The notes below the pieces were generated by a model. It had not been told where the DNA came from and did no database searches. It saw only the letters and a program-made list of their open reading frames with translations. 64,000 nucleotides of DNA from Trametopsis cervina. Its lineage: Eukaryota; Basidiomycota; Agaricomycetes; Polyporales; Irpicaceae. Of the stretch, positions 43,459-54,314 are shown piece by piece; within the stretch, counting starts at the first letter, position 1; each line of letters opens with the position of its first letter. The stretch is taken from contig MU278357.1 in NCBI GenBank assembly GCA_022385755.1, positions 874,105 to 938,104 on the forward strand. Direction: 5' to 3'. Made by a program: the position numbers and the translations under genes.

Positions 43459-43502
43459 GAACGACGCTGGAATCTCACGCTCTACCACTGAGCTAGGGGT
43501 CC
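43411..43502 (-). tRNA. tRNA-Trp(CCA)-like gene with ~20-nt intron, straddling the element end
   Basis: Minus strand 43502 to 43411 folds as a 72-nt tRNA plus a ~20-nt intron. Acceptor GGACCCC pairs with GGGGTTC (one G-T pair), with discriminator A. The D-arm is GCTC-AGTGGTA-GAGC. Anticodon stem TGAGA is followed by loop TTCCAG with anticodon CCA after T33. After the intron come CCTCA (four of five pairs), variable AGGTC, and T-arm ATCCG-TTCAATC-CGGGT. Mature length and D-arm match the fungal tRNA-Trp pattern, and tRNA-Trp genes often carry an intron after position 37. The 3' half and part of the intron belong to the terminal repeat, whose copy at element 1 lacks the 5' half. One stem mismatch leaves function uncertain. 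Confidence 0.6.
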
Positions 43503-43622
43503 ATATTTGTGGAATCGCCCCAGTTGTATATCATCGTATTTTGCCAATACTCTGGGGTTAGCGTACTCGGCCGTTTCGCTCCGCGACGAACACACACACT
43601 CTCAGTGTCATTGTGCGAGAAC

Positions 43623-44868
43623 ATGGTGAAGGTTACCGTATCTGCTGCACGGAGCACCTCTCTAGCCCCAGGACTGCCTTATGTGGTTGACCTACCAGGT
43701 AAAACTATCAACGAAGCAACTGTGGCGGACGTCAAGGCCGCGTTCGCGTCCAAGTACCCCAAGGTATCTTGCTTTCCCCGCAATACGTCGCCTTGAGCTG
43801 ACAGGACTGTAGTTCTATCCTGCGAGGCAAAAGTTGAGCACGACACAAGATAAGAAGGGATTGCCGAACGATACCACGCTTGCAGCGGCGGGTATTGCTG
43901 ACGGCGGCGAAGTGGTGGTGAAAGATTTGGGCGCACAGATAAGTTGGACGACAGTGTTCGTCATTGAATATGTGCGTTATATCATGGCACCGGCTGCTCT
44001 TCGCTCACACGACCGAAACTAGATTGGCCCTCTCATCGTACACTCTTTGATCTATTTCTTCCCCGAGGTTTTCTATGGCGGTCCCGTCCAACATAGCATG
44101 CTGCAGAAGTACGTCCACAACCTATCACCTTCCAATTAATATTAACAGGTCTTCAAGATTCGTGTACGCTCAGGTGATGCTGCATTTCCTGAAGCGCGAA
44201 TACGAGACCCTATTCGTCCACCGCTTCTCGAATGGGACCATGCCGTTTGTTTATGTATTCCGCAAGTACGTGGCAGAACATGTCTTTTGGCGTATTACTG
44301 ACGTGCCACCCAGCTCCCTCCATTACCACATCTTTGGCGGTGTATTTCTTGCGTACGCGATTTACAGACCCTCGTATGGCATCTCTTCTCCGTACATCCA
44401 AGGCACTATACGCGACGACCCTCGGTTCTTGTGGGCATGTACCGCGGTTTGGCTTGTGCGTTGGCATTTGCATGACATAATCGTGTTGCTGACGGCCCCA
44501 ATCCCAGTGGGCAGAATTGTCAAACGGGATCACACATATCACACTTCGAAACTTACGGCCGGTAGGTACAAGGAAGCGTGCCATTCCTTACGGATATGGC
44601 TTCGACCTAGTATCTTGCCCGAATTACACATTCGAAATCATCGGATGGAGCGTCATGTCCATTATGACCGGTAGCTACGCTGGTGAGTCGCACCGGATAC
44701 ACTCATATTGCATTGTAGTTCTTATGCGTCCTTGTTGTAGCATGGTTCTTTGTACTTGCTGGTTCATACGCCATGTTCTCTTGGGCTATGAAGAAGCACA
44801 GGAACTACAAGAAGGAATTTGGCGACAAGTATCCCAAGAGGAAGATCATCATCCCATTCATCTTTTAA
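43623..44868 (+). CDS. TSC13: Very-long-chain trans-2-enoyl-CoA reductase Tsc13
   Basis: Last step of very-long-chain fatty acid elongation in the ER: NADPH-dependent reduction of 2,3-enoyl-CoA. Seven exons (43623-43763, 43813-43971, 44023-44108, 44158-44265, 44314-44455, 44508-44682, 44741-44868) sum to 313 codons, near the usual ~310. A ubiquitin-like N-terminal domain (KGLPNDTTLAAAGIADGGEV) is followed by the steroid 5-alpha-reductase C-terminal domain: YEYETLFVHRFSNGTMPF-type segment (KREYETLFVHRFSNGT), SLHYHIFGG, LRNLRPVGTRKRAIPYGYGF, CPNYTFEIIGW and the end KYPKRKIIIPFIF. The PNY and GYGF motifs are conserved for catalysis. The ATG is 165 bp from the end of element 2, so its promoter borders the mobile element and tRNA. 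Confidence 0.94.
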
Positions 44869-45096
44869 ACGTATCTGCTCTGCGGCATGCGTTTGCAAAA
44901 TTAGAGCCATAGAATCAATGTATCGGTCCAATGTCTTGCTAATATATAGAAAAGGCCTTATCCCTGGCTGACCCTTCGACCTTGTCACGTAGGCCGTTAA
45001 GCGTATACATAAGCGCCAGATGAGGGTTTATGGGCGTCTCATTGAATGTGATAGCAGCGACTCCATCGCACAACCTGCTTATATCTACCATCCGCG

Positions 45097-46678
45097 ATGG
45101 CACAAGCAGCCTCGTCTTCACGGGCCTTGAACGCCATTCTACCCCTGATCTCCTCAGGGCAACCATATGAAGCGCATCAGAAAGCCCGCACATTTGCATC
45201 CCGATACCAGAAATCAGGTCAATATGACACCGCCATTGACGTCTTGTTTCAATCAGCTCGCGAGCTACTGAAGGTCGGACAACAAGGCAGCGGGACTGAT
45301 CTCGCGTCGTTCTTGCTAGACGTATATGATGCGAAAGGAGAGGATGTGAACGAGGAGAGCCGGGGTACGTTCAGTCCATACGATGGATTCTACCCTTGTC
45401 GACCGCTTTACGCCCCATAGGCCGATTAACCCAACTCATTGCATTAACGGGCTCCTCGGGCGCATGGCGCAAGACCATTGTCGACAAGGCAGTATCGTAC
45501 GTCTCATTGGCCGTTGATGCTGTTCAACGACGCTGAAGCCAACGCAGGTGGTCTGCGAGGTCTGGACCTTGTCCGTCTGGGGACCCGGGCCTGCACCATT
45601 ACGTCGCTGATATACTATACAAAGGTTTGACCGAACTAGTCCTTGGTTCCTGATGAAATCTTACATTCATTGGCTCAGAGGGTGCTTTTGAAGTGGCCGA
45701 GCTGCACTATCTCGCAGCAGGAAAGCGCGATAGTGCGAGAAGTCTCGCACAGATGCACGTCGAATGGTCATCAACTGGGGGAGCACCGGGTGCATTTGCT
45801 CTTCGTGGAACCATTCCGTAAGTGAGCTCGCACTACGTACTCCTCGCCTTACCCTTTGTTTTCGTCACCGTCTACCCTTCGTTCCGTGCACAGAGCTTTC
45901 GTCTCGTGGTGCTCATTCTCGGGTCCACAACTTCCTGTACTGACTGTTTGTTACACGGTAGGTATCTTCAGAATGGGAACATCTTGGCAGCTCGTTCTTT
46001 CCTATCGCATCTAGTCTCCCAATTTGCCGCGTCGCGGCCAGATTTCGTATCTCCCCTTCAGCCTTCCCCAATCCCCGTTGGGAGAACAGATTCTAGCGAG
46101 ATGGATGAAATGTTCCTAACAACAGATCCGCTAGTGAACTTCGCTCAACTCGCGGTACGCACGTGTCAGCGTGCCCAGGGGGACAAGAACAAGCCGATGC
46201 GAGAGGCGTGGATACGGCTATGCGGCACCTACCAGAGTAAAGGGAGCCTCCTCGCCGTTAAAGAAGTCCGAAAGGTGGGTTCAATCACTTCTCTGTTTAC
46301 CACCGGAGTCGGCTTTGATTCGTGCTAGCGCGTCTCGGTGAAGGATGCGCTAGCCGGCCTCCGAGTCCTTCACACACCTGGGTGAAAGCGTTGGCAGAGG
46401 CTTCTCTATGGTAGCCCTCTCCGCCCCGATTTCCGCGGTGGAGCACCTTCACCACATCACAGTTTCTTACCATTCACTGACCCACGCGATCTTCTGATTT
46501 CTCACAGTCACTGAACGAAATCTCGGAGCTCTTTTTCTCTATACCTCCGCCCCGAGGGCAACAAGCGAATCCTTTCGGCGACATGTTATCTGCCATGATG
46601 GGTGGCGCCCCGCCTGCGAGAGGGGCGGCTCCGAAGAGGGTGCTGGCGCCAGCAAGTAGTGCGCCAAGTCTTGACTGA
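45097..46678 (+). CDS. GET4: Get4, tail-anchored protein targeting
   Basis: Cytosolic adaptor that with Get5 links Sgt2 to the Get3 ATPase and hands tail-anchored membrane proteins to the ER. It is an all-helical repeat protein. Segments: QPYEAHQKARTFASRYQKSG, YDTAIDVLFQSARELLKVGQ, LTQLIALTGSSGAWRKTIVD, FEVAELHYLAAGKRDSARSL, QNGNILAARSFLSHLVSQFA, DPLVNFAQLAVRTCQRAQGD. These are spread over six or seven exons with clean junctions at the ones checked. The C-terminus (RGQQANPFGDMLSAMMGGAP) is Gly/Ala-rich, ending SAPSLD and TGA at 46678. It follows TSC13 on the same strand by 228 bp and is convergent with the HSBP1-like gene. Confidence 0.9.
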
Positions 46679-47069
46679 TCGCTACGAGAGAAGCTGGAGG
46701 TTGGACTCAACCGCTTGGCGAGAAGGCCGGTATAGCCGCAACCATCGCTCATCGTGGAGCATCTCTTCCTGAATTGATAATGTATGGTGTGTACGCACGA
46801 AAGACCGGATGCCAGATGAGCGTATGATATGACGACGGTAAAATGTACTCTGACCGAACAAAAATGAACAGAGCGCACCAATGCTTCGGATTTCTTACTC
46901 AGGTATTAATTGTGCGAGTTGGGCGACCGGTGAAGTACCTTACTCCGCCTTTTTCGTGAGGCGGCGCCGCGTTTGAACGTCAGTGGATAAAGATGCGCAT
47001 TGCCTCGTACGGAGAAGTGTTCTAGACCTGAGAACAGGGAACTCGGTGATCTACTAGACGCGAATCCGC
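46679..47069. other. Convergent spacer GET4 / HSBP1-like
   Basis: 391 bp between two stop codons facing each other. No gene, RNA or repeat was recognised. Confidence 0.4.
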
Positions 47070-47564
47070 TCAGGCTCCACCCTTCCGCACCGTAGGAGAC
47101 TGCGGCATGCTGGCAGGGGCGGGGCCGGTGGTATCACCATTAATAATATCTTGTATGGAGGCTTCTAACGCATCAACTCGCGTGGACATCTGGCCCACTA
47201 GTAGTTCAAAGTCGGCCAGAACGTCAGCGCCCGCTTTGATGAGACAACCGCTGTGGGGATCGGATGACTTACTACGATCGAGGATCTGAGTAGACATGTC
47301 GTCAAACTTGGTGTCCAGCTGTTCCAACAGCGCCTCGACCTGCAGATGCCGTTAGAACTCTTGGCGGCCGCAGACATTCAGATAACACACAAAGGCTGTA
47401 AGTTCATGGGGACTGGATATATCGGAGGCATTTGGTACGACTTTGGGCGCGTTTGTGGCAGGCGCAGGAGTTTTGTTTGCTGGTGCAGGACTACTAGCGG
47501 TCCTGGACGGTGTTACAGTGGATGTAACATTCAAAGGAAGAGCTGCAGTTGTGGGTGGCGGCAT
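47070..47564 (-). CDS. Heat shock factor-binding protein 1-like coiled coil
   Basis: Three exons (47564-47391, 47339-47273, 47197-47070) join to 123 codons. HSBP1 proteins are short trimeric or hexameric coiled coils that bind heat-shock factor and also the WASH complex. After a Pro/Ala/Thr-rich leader (TPSRTASSPAPANKTPAPAT) comes the family core ELTAFVEALLEQLDTKFDDM, then STQILDRMGQMSTRVDALEA and SIQDIING. The a/d heptad hydrophobics (V, L, L, F, M, I, M, V, L, I, I) are evident. The leader is longer than in animal HSBP1. Splicing out a 75-base intron restores the heptad register, which supports the model. Confidence 0.82.
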
Positions 47565-50500
47565 CACCTAACGCTGAATATGAAAGCCAACGCCAGGAGT
47601 GCATATGAGCGGTGTTCGGATACGCTGCTGACAGCAGAGCAACCGTGCATTCAAAGAGAGTCTACTGACCGGACCGTGTTCAATATGCGACAAAGATATG
47701 TACACGATGGTGGCAGTTAAGAAACATCGTTCCAAATCCGGACGTGTTGCGTTTGCAACTCGCTGGATCTGAGATCACAGACGCAGCGGAACACCCCGGG
47801 AACATCAAGGTTTCCTTTTATAGTTACTTTTACAACTTGATGTCCAGATTTAATGTTGCGCTCCCGAGCTCTCTGACGCACCGACTACGATGAGCGCTGT
47901 GTACGAGTTGTACGCGCACTCTACCTCCACAAGAATAAAACGAATGTACTTCCACCTCCAGACGCGTAGAAATACAGTCCGTTCGGCCCGGTGATGCTCA
48001 GCGCCCACATCTTCAGGTGAGCGCCACCAAATCCAGCTCATCCACGCTTCGTACACGAGGATGACTGAACAACAGAGTTCACAGCCCACGCAGAACGCTC
48101 TGCCAGGAAGCTAGAAGACATCCCGTGCCTAAATTTTCTAACGAAGCGCAGTATTCGTAGACAGGACGGCTCTCCCTGTCTGTCTTCCTCGCCACCGCGG
48201 CCGCTAACTGCAATACTTACCCAACAAGGTTACAGGGCGATACTCGGACGATTTAAGATTTCCATCCTCACATCGACGTTGAGAGAATGCTCAGCCATTG
48301 TCCGACGGAGCGGTGCGCGTGTGTGCCTCGTTTCCTGTCTAGTGCGCCTGCAGCTCATAGAGCGACGAGAAGGACAATGAGGTGCGCAACGGCTGGCTTA
48401 CACGACTGCGGTTGATTCGTAATGTTGACAGAAGCCAGAGCAAATTTGTAGACAGATAATCATAGGGTCAGCCCAGCTCAGCTTGTGAATTTGTAAAGTT
48501 CAGTCGCACCTACCGCTCGGTGGGCTTATCTTTACGCTCAAGTTGGCGACGAATACATCCGGCCGCATCACGCAGATGGTCAGGACTCAAGTTGGACGCC
48601 TGCTTTATCGTTCATACCACGAATCTGTCCGGGCAGCTGACTTAATCTGACCACAGCCGTGGCAGCCCCCGACGGTCCATCTGATCACGCTCAAATTCAC
48701 GCTGGGAGATGTGCCCAATATCAAAAAGAGGCGCCGTGCGGTTGTTTGAATTCCTCATCCCTATGGAAATTATTCGCGCGCAGCATGCCCACACGTCAAG
48801 CGTCAGCACGAACCCCATGCTTTCCCCATACCTCACGCTCTGGTTCTCAATGAGCCGATATTGGTACACAGCCTTCCGTCTGCTTCCCATCAGCGTAGTA
48901 CTGACCTCGGACGCCTTTGATTGTGGCGTTGGCGTACTTTCCAGCCATATCAGTTGGGCGACGTCATTAAAACCGTCGCAGGCATTATGCTCTCAAGCTA
49001 CCCCAGGTGCCGAATCGCTGGAGAACGCGCCGGGACATCCTGCGGCGAGAACAGCGTCGTACAGTCGGAACTTTTGAATCGCCAGCGTGAACCGCCGATG
49101 CAGGTCCTCACAATGGGCATTTCATCAGCGTGAGCTGCCGAAATTGGCCCTGATCATGGGACAGAGATGAGAAGTAGTGAAGCACGAGAAAATATCAAGA
49201 CTACAGAGGACCGTTCAAATCGGATTTTGCAAGACCTTGGGAGACCTTTCGATTTACGAATGACAAGCATGGGCAGATCGCACGTGTGCTTTCATTATTA
49301 TTGAGTTCGAAAGAGGTGCGTAACCCCGCCTTCTTCCTCCACCATGACCTACTGGCATATTTAGCGGCGTCAGAGCTGCGCTCATTGTGCAAAGAAATTG
49401 CTCTGTGAGGTAAGTGACTAATGGCCTGGGATATCCGTGCTCGCCGCGGCGTTGCATGTTCTAGAGGTGAGGAGTATAGTTTCCACGAACCCACGCGAAG
49501 CGTCACTTATCTGCTTAACTGATCACAGATTGCAAAAGATGGCCGTCGTACAACCTGTGTAATATCTTCAGGTTTTGTCTCTCATGCATAGCAGGTGTGT
49601 CGAACGATGCATGTGTTGGGTGTATGTTCGACGGAGCCACCCCGACTCCCAACTACCTCTACCGAGTACGGTGTACCGGAGACGAATAGGGCATCTCGGT
49701 TTCCAATTTCTAACTGAGTTTCAAACAGGGTGTCGATCAGACTCGTCGACACTGCAACTGGGGACACCCACATCGCGATCCTCAGAAAGCTAATCAACGA
49801 TGCGGCGTACGTGCAGCAGCTGAATGGAGCTCTCCGAGATGCATGATCGAACGAGGTTCGTACAAGCACAACAAATTAATGCCAAATATCATTTTCCATC
49901 CTTATGGCTTCGGGAGGCCGTGTTACGTGTGCCCACAGGGTCCCGGGGCTGGAACGAGGTCGTCGTGATGCTCAATATGTGGTCCATGGCTGCACGATTG
50001 TCGGGCTAGAGAACGACAGCACCGTTCTCAGTTTGATACAGGGTCGCTATGGGCAGATGTGCGATGGACTTTTCGTGCTGAGCTGCTTCCATAACTGAGA
50101 CGTTATGTCTTGCGTTTTCTTCGTGTGCTTCAATTCCCGCAAATGAGTGCATGTTGGGGAACGGGTACCTGGGTAAAGATCTAATCATGATTGATCGGCA
50201 ATCTTAGTCAATACTAAACAGCGACACCTCTCCAAGCTGCTGTAGGTGCTCTACCCTACTTGGCAGGTTTTCTTGGTCGTTAGAGAACCCCTGGTGCGGG
50301 CTATGCATGCACGCCAGCTGTGGCGTCGGGGGTTTGGACCCGAACAAACGACGTTCATGGGTAAGGGGCCCGTGCTTCTGCTGCCGGTAGTGCAAAGTGA
50401 TTGGCTCGGTGAAGAGGTAGCTCTCACGAGATGGCGTGTGCGCTGGCCACGCTTCGGGAAGAAGATGAGAGAACAGTCTGCGTTACGAGGTCAGTGTGCG

Positions 50501-52473
50501 TGTGCGCTGTGCTGTCCTTGGTGGCCGAGGAGATATAGCGATGCGATTGGGAAGGAGCAGTGGCCATGACGAGTGGTGTGCCCGAAAGCGATGTATCTGC
50601 GACTGTCAGGTGAATGAAAGTCATTTCGCATGGGCGAAACATCTATTCTCCGTGATGCGAACAAATGAGCATTCGGACATCTTGAACAGTCACGGTTGTT
50701 TGTAGAGTGTAGTGTCGGTTGCTATCGCACACAGTTGAGTGTATTGCCGAGGAACCGACGAGTCACAGGAAGTTTGCATCACTCTGGCGGGTGGCTCCCT
50801 GTTCACATGGATGATCTGACTTGTGACACTCGCAGTCATCGTGAAACCGGCTATTCAATGCTGCTGACATTCGCCTCCGTCCGTGGTCGGTGTCTTTGGG
50901 CGTGCGGACCGCAGGAGGAGGCGAATTAGGATTAAGAGTGGCCATCTGCCAAGGGATGTGTCGGACTGATTAAGCACGGCGACGCGGGGGCGGGTGTGCG
51001 ACGGGTGCGCGTGCAGGATAGGGTCGGAATGAACAGGCCATGTCGTCGGCGGGCATATGTCGAGCAGAATGGGGGTGGTCAACGCGTCGAACAAGCGAGG
51101 GCAGCGCGCTCTTGACGGTAGTGCGAATGACGGTAGTGCGAGTACTAGCGGTGTGTTGCGGTGGATGTCAGCATTCGAGCCATCATTGCGGCAAGGTGTC
51201 CCTAGTCTAGTGCCTTTGCGGGGCATTGATCAACGTGTTGTTGTTCGTGGAATGCAGGACTTCTACCGCTCGCGGGTGTTCCTCGCAAACGAATAGAACA
51301 CTCTCCTGGAACTGTGTTTCATTAATCTTGCCGGTATCCGAACTGAATGTGTCTGTGTCGTCATATGTCTTCCTTGCTGTGTGTTCCCGTAGTCGATGCA
51401 GGCGCATGGCACGGTTATGCCTGCCATTGCCCACGTATGGTGGGAATCCGCAGCTGCCAACGTAGCACTTCCCGCCGCACAGCAGCAAGCTCCGCCTCGC
51501 TGGGCCCGAATCTCCCCTGCGGAGTTGCGCACCCCGCCGCGCGTGTTGCGGGGCGCAGGAGGGCAGCACGTTGTCGGATCCAACTCCGACTCAGCCCTCG
51601 CGGTCTTCCCACCATGCGCCAGGGAGGCAGAGCATCTGCCCGTTCAGCGATGCACGTCCCTGGATGTTCCTCCTCCACAGGTACATCAATACGTATTGGA
51701 TCGTGTCACATCAGCAACTGATTACACACGTCTCCTCATCTGTCCTGTACGGGTAGTTCAACACGATTTGGACCGTCACACGCACACCCCCACACAGACT
51801 AGGGCCGTGTTTGATTTGTGCCCCGATTCTCTGGAAACCTGTGCGTTGAACTTTACCAGGTGTTTTTGACGACGCCCTACCTTCCAGAGCACCCGGTGCG
51901 TTTCATTCTTCGTCACGCTCCAACTGGGGTTCTCGCGACATCTCGTCCTCTTTCCTTGTGTCTCCGATGCTGAGATGATACCTTTCAGATATTGAGCGGC
52001 ATCGCTCGTCCGCCACACTGAGTCACCACATTTAATTGCCGCTGTCCGGCACTTGAACGCAGACCAGCGCGTTCTCCTCGACGTGACGCTGCCAGCCTAC
52101 CTGCATCGATCCATCCCAAGAGCGCCCGTACAGCCAGCATGGCAAATCCTTAACGGAGCGCAAGCACTGTGTGAACAACTGTGCTGTTTCGTGTCGAACT
52201 TAAGTCACGCCGCGGCTCATGTTAGGATGAGATTCTGGGAATCTCCAGGAAGCACCCTGTCGCTTCGACCGTCTATGCAGTGACAGTCTGCGGAGATCTT
52301 CCAGCTCGATATCCCTCAATTGTTTGACAGCCCAAAAGCTTGGTATCAGATAGTAAAAAAGTAAGCCGCTTCTACTCTGCCTGCTATATATCTGACCGAC
52401 TGTTTCGCTCTCTGTAAACATCACTCCCCAGTCTAGTATTACTGCACACCATCGCTCCTTGCATCTCACCACC
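47565..52473. other. 4.9 kb interval with no recognisable gene
   Basis: Scanned on both strands. All open frames are short and overlap each other in competing frames, and none extends through plausible introns into a known family. A few stretches look weakly coding (for example MAGKYANATIKGVRGQYYAD on the minus strand near 48945-48880), but nothing could be assembled. The interval lies upstream of a Gti1/Pac2 regulator, whose relatives (Candida WOR1) have unusually long promoters. TATATA at 52385-52390 is 84 bp before its ATG. Confidence 0.5.
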
Positions 52474-54051
52474 ATGCCACCACCCCCTTCCTCCGACGTT
52501 GTCCCGTTTTGCGGCTTCGTTGAGACCACCGCAGATGCTCTCCGCCTCATCCAAGCCGCACGCTGTGGCCTCGTTCCGCGCATTACGCGTCGTCTGAACG
52601 AGCTGGAGCGCCGGTCTATGATTAGGAGCGGCGCCGTCTTCGTCTTCAGCGTCGAAGAAAGCGGTATCAAACGCTGGACAGACGGTAGGTCCCTGCGTAA
52701 CCGCGTTTCGCTCTGTGCAGCACGTTAATCAACTCTCCAAACGCCTCAGGGTACACCTGGACGCCGAGTCGCATCTCTGGAAACTTTCTGGTGCGTCCCT
52801 TCGGGCTTCATATGATGGGAAGCTTGTTTAGACCGCCTACCCCAGGTCTATCGTGAAGTCGTCGAGCGCGCGAATCGGAACGTCTACCCTACTTCTGGCG
52901 CGGATGACATGCATCGAGCAGAGGGACACGGAACGCTGAAGATACAAGGGCTCATCAAGAAGGTTTGTCCCATGGCGACGTTTTGCATGTCGCCAGGATC
53001 TGACCTATGCCGCTCGCCCTAACAGACAATTACCGTCAAAATTGGCGGGTCAGACCATCATCTCATATGCTATTATACGCACGACGACGTGCGATCGGGC
53101 CGGCTTCAGCGGCCGACGATGATACCGTCCATCATGGCGCTCGACATACCACACGAACTCGTGCAATCCACCAATTTTAGGTACCCTCCCAAACTCGAAG
53201 TCGGACCAGATGGCCACTTGACCAGGATGTGAGCACGTTGTTACACACGACCCTCTTTCTTGCCGCTGACGTACATGACGCGAACCGTTTAGCCGAGACT
53301 CGGACGAAGCCTCTCACCAGTCTGAGAGCCCGAGTCCAGTTGACGGCGTCGGCAGGGTGGGCAGAGGACTGCTAAACGAGATGTCCTCGGATCACTCCCA
53401 GGCACATTTCTCTGGTGCAGCTGGACGAATTCCGAATCATTCCCACCACTATTCGCCTACCGGACACCAAACCATCGATCCATCGCACTCGCCCATATCT
53501 TCGGGCATGAATATGCATTCGAGTAGAGACTATTACGCACATTCGCTGGACCAGAGCAACTCGCCGCCGACGTCCCCGACTCAGTGGACCCAGTCTCCCT
53601 ACTTTGAATATGGTTCTTCGCCTCCAGCCGAGTCTTCCTCGATGCATGACCTGTACACCTCAAACCCATCACTACACGCGGCATCCCTCCAGGAAAACCG
53701 TTGGGATATGAGCGGCCTGGGCATTTCTCAACTTCGAGAAGAGTTCTCCCCGAACCCCCGAACGCGTCCAGGGCGTCAGTCGTCCGGTTCAGGATGGTCC
53801 GCAGATGGGCGAGGGGCTATGGGCCATTCAATCGCGTCGTCGATGCAACCGTTAGCCTCGCCCGATGCAGGCAGTCCGGAATTAATCCGGTCAAGGGTCT
53901 GGGACGAGCACAGGTATGTTTCTGTTTTCTGTCCGTGTGAGGATATGACGGGCTGACCGAGAGTCGTTTGAAACTGCAAAGCCCACACCGCAACGTACAA
54001 CGCGCCGCTCTGCCTACGCAGCATCGATACCCAGGCAGTCACCCGCGATGA
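52474..54051 (+). CDS. Gti1/Pac2 (WOPR) family transcription regulator
   Basis: Sequence-specific regulator; relatives control morphological switching, conjugation and pathogenic growth (Wor1, Ryp1, Gti1, Pac2). Six exons (52474-52684, 52750-52790, 52846-52962, 53026-53228, 53293-53913, 53982-54051) join to 421 codons. WOPRa is unmistakable: PFCGFVETTADALRLIQAAR, GLVPRITRRLNELERRSMIR, SGAVFVFSVEESGIKRWTDG, then YTWTPSRISGNFLVYRE. WOPRb follows in exons 3-4 (TLKIQGLIKKTITVKIGG, HHLICYYTHDDVRSGRLQRP). The C-terminal ~210 residues are disordered and rich in Ser, His, Pro and Gln, as expected of an activation region. The long gene-free upstream region suggests complex control. Confidence 0.94.
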
Positions 54052-54314
54052 CGCAGTTATGACATAGTCTAAAGTGCATCTGGCACACTGACAGCTCCCT
54101 GGCAGGATTTATGCATCGGACCGCATTTTTCCCGACAGAATGTACCACGACCCGGTCACGACAGTTACGTTAGCGGTTCTCTCGCACTGGTTGCGATTGG
54201 CGGCCTTCCCACACGGACTATGCTCCCAGGATGATATGTTTATTTAACTTCTTATCACATTCCTATATAGAATAGCACAGCTTTGTCGACATCGTCTGCT
54301 GCACGCGTCGAAAT

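Noticed and set aside
44210..44584. Minus-strand frame of 124 codons opposite TSC13
   Set aside because: It lies antisense across several TSC13 exons and introns, and the + strand gene is unambiguous.
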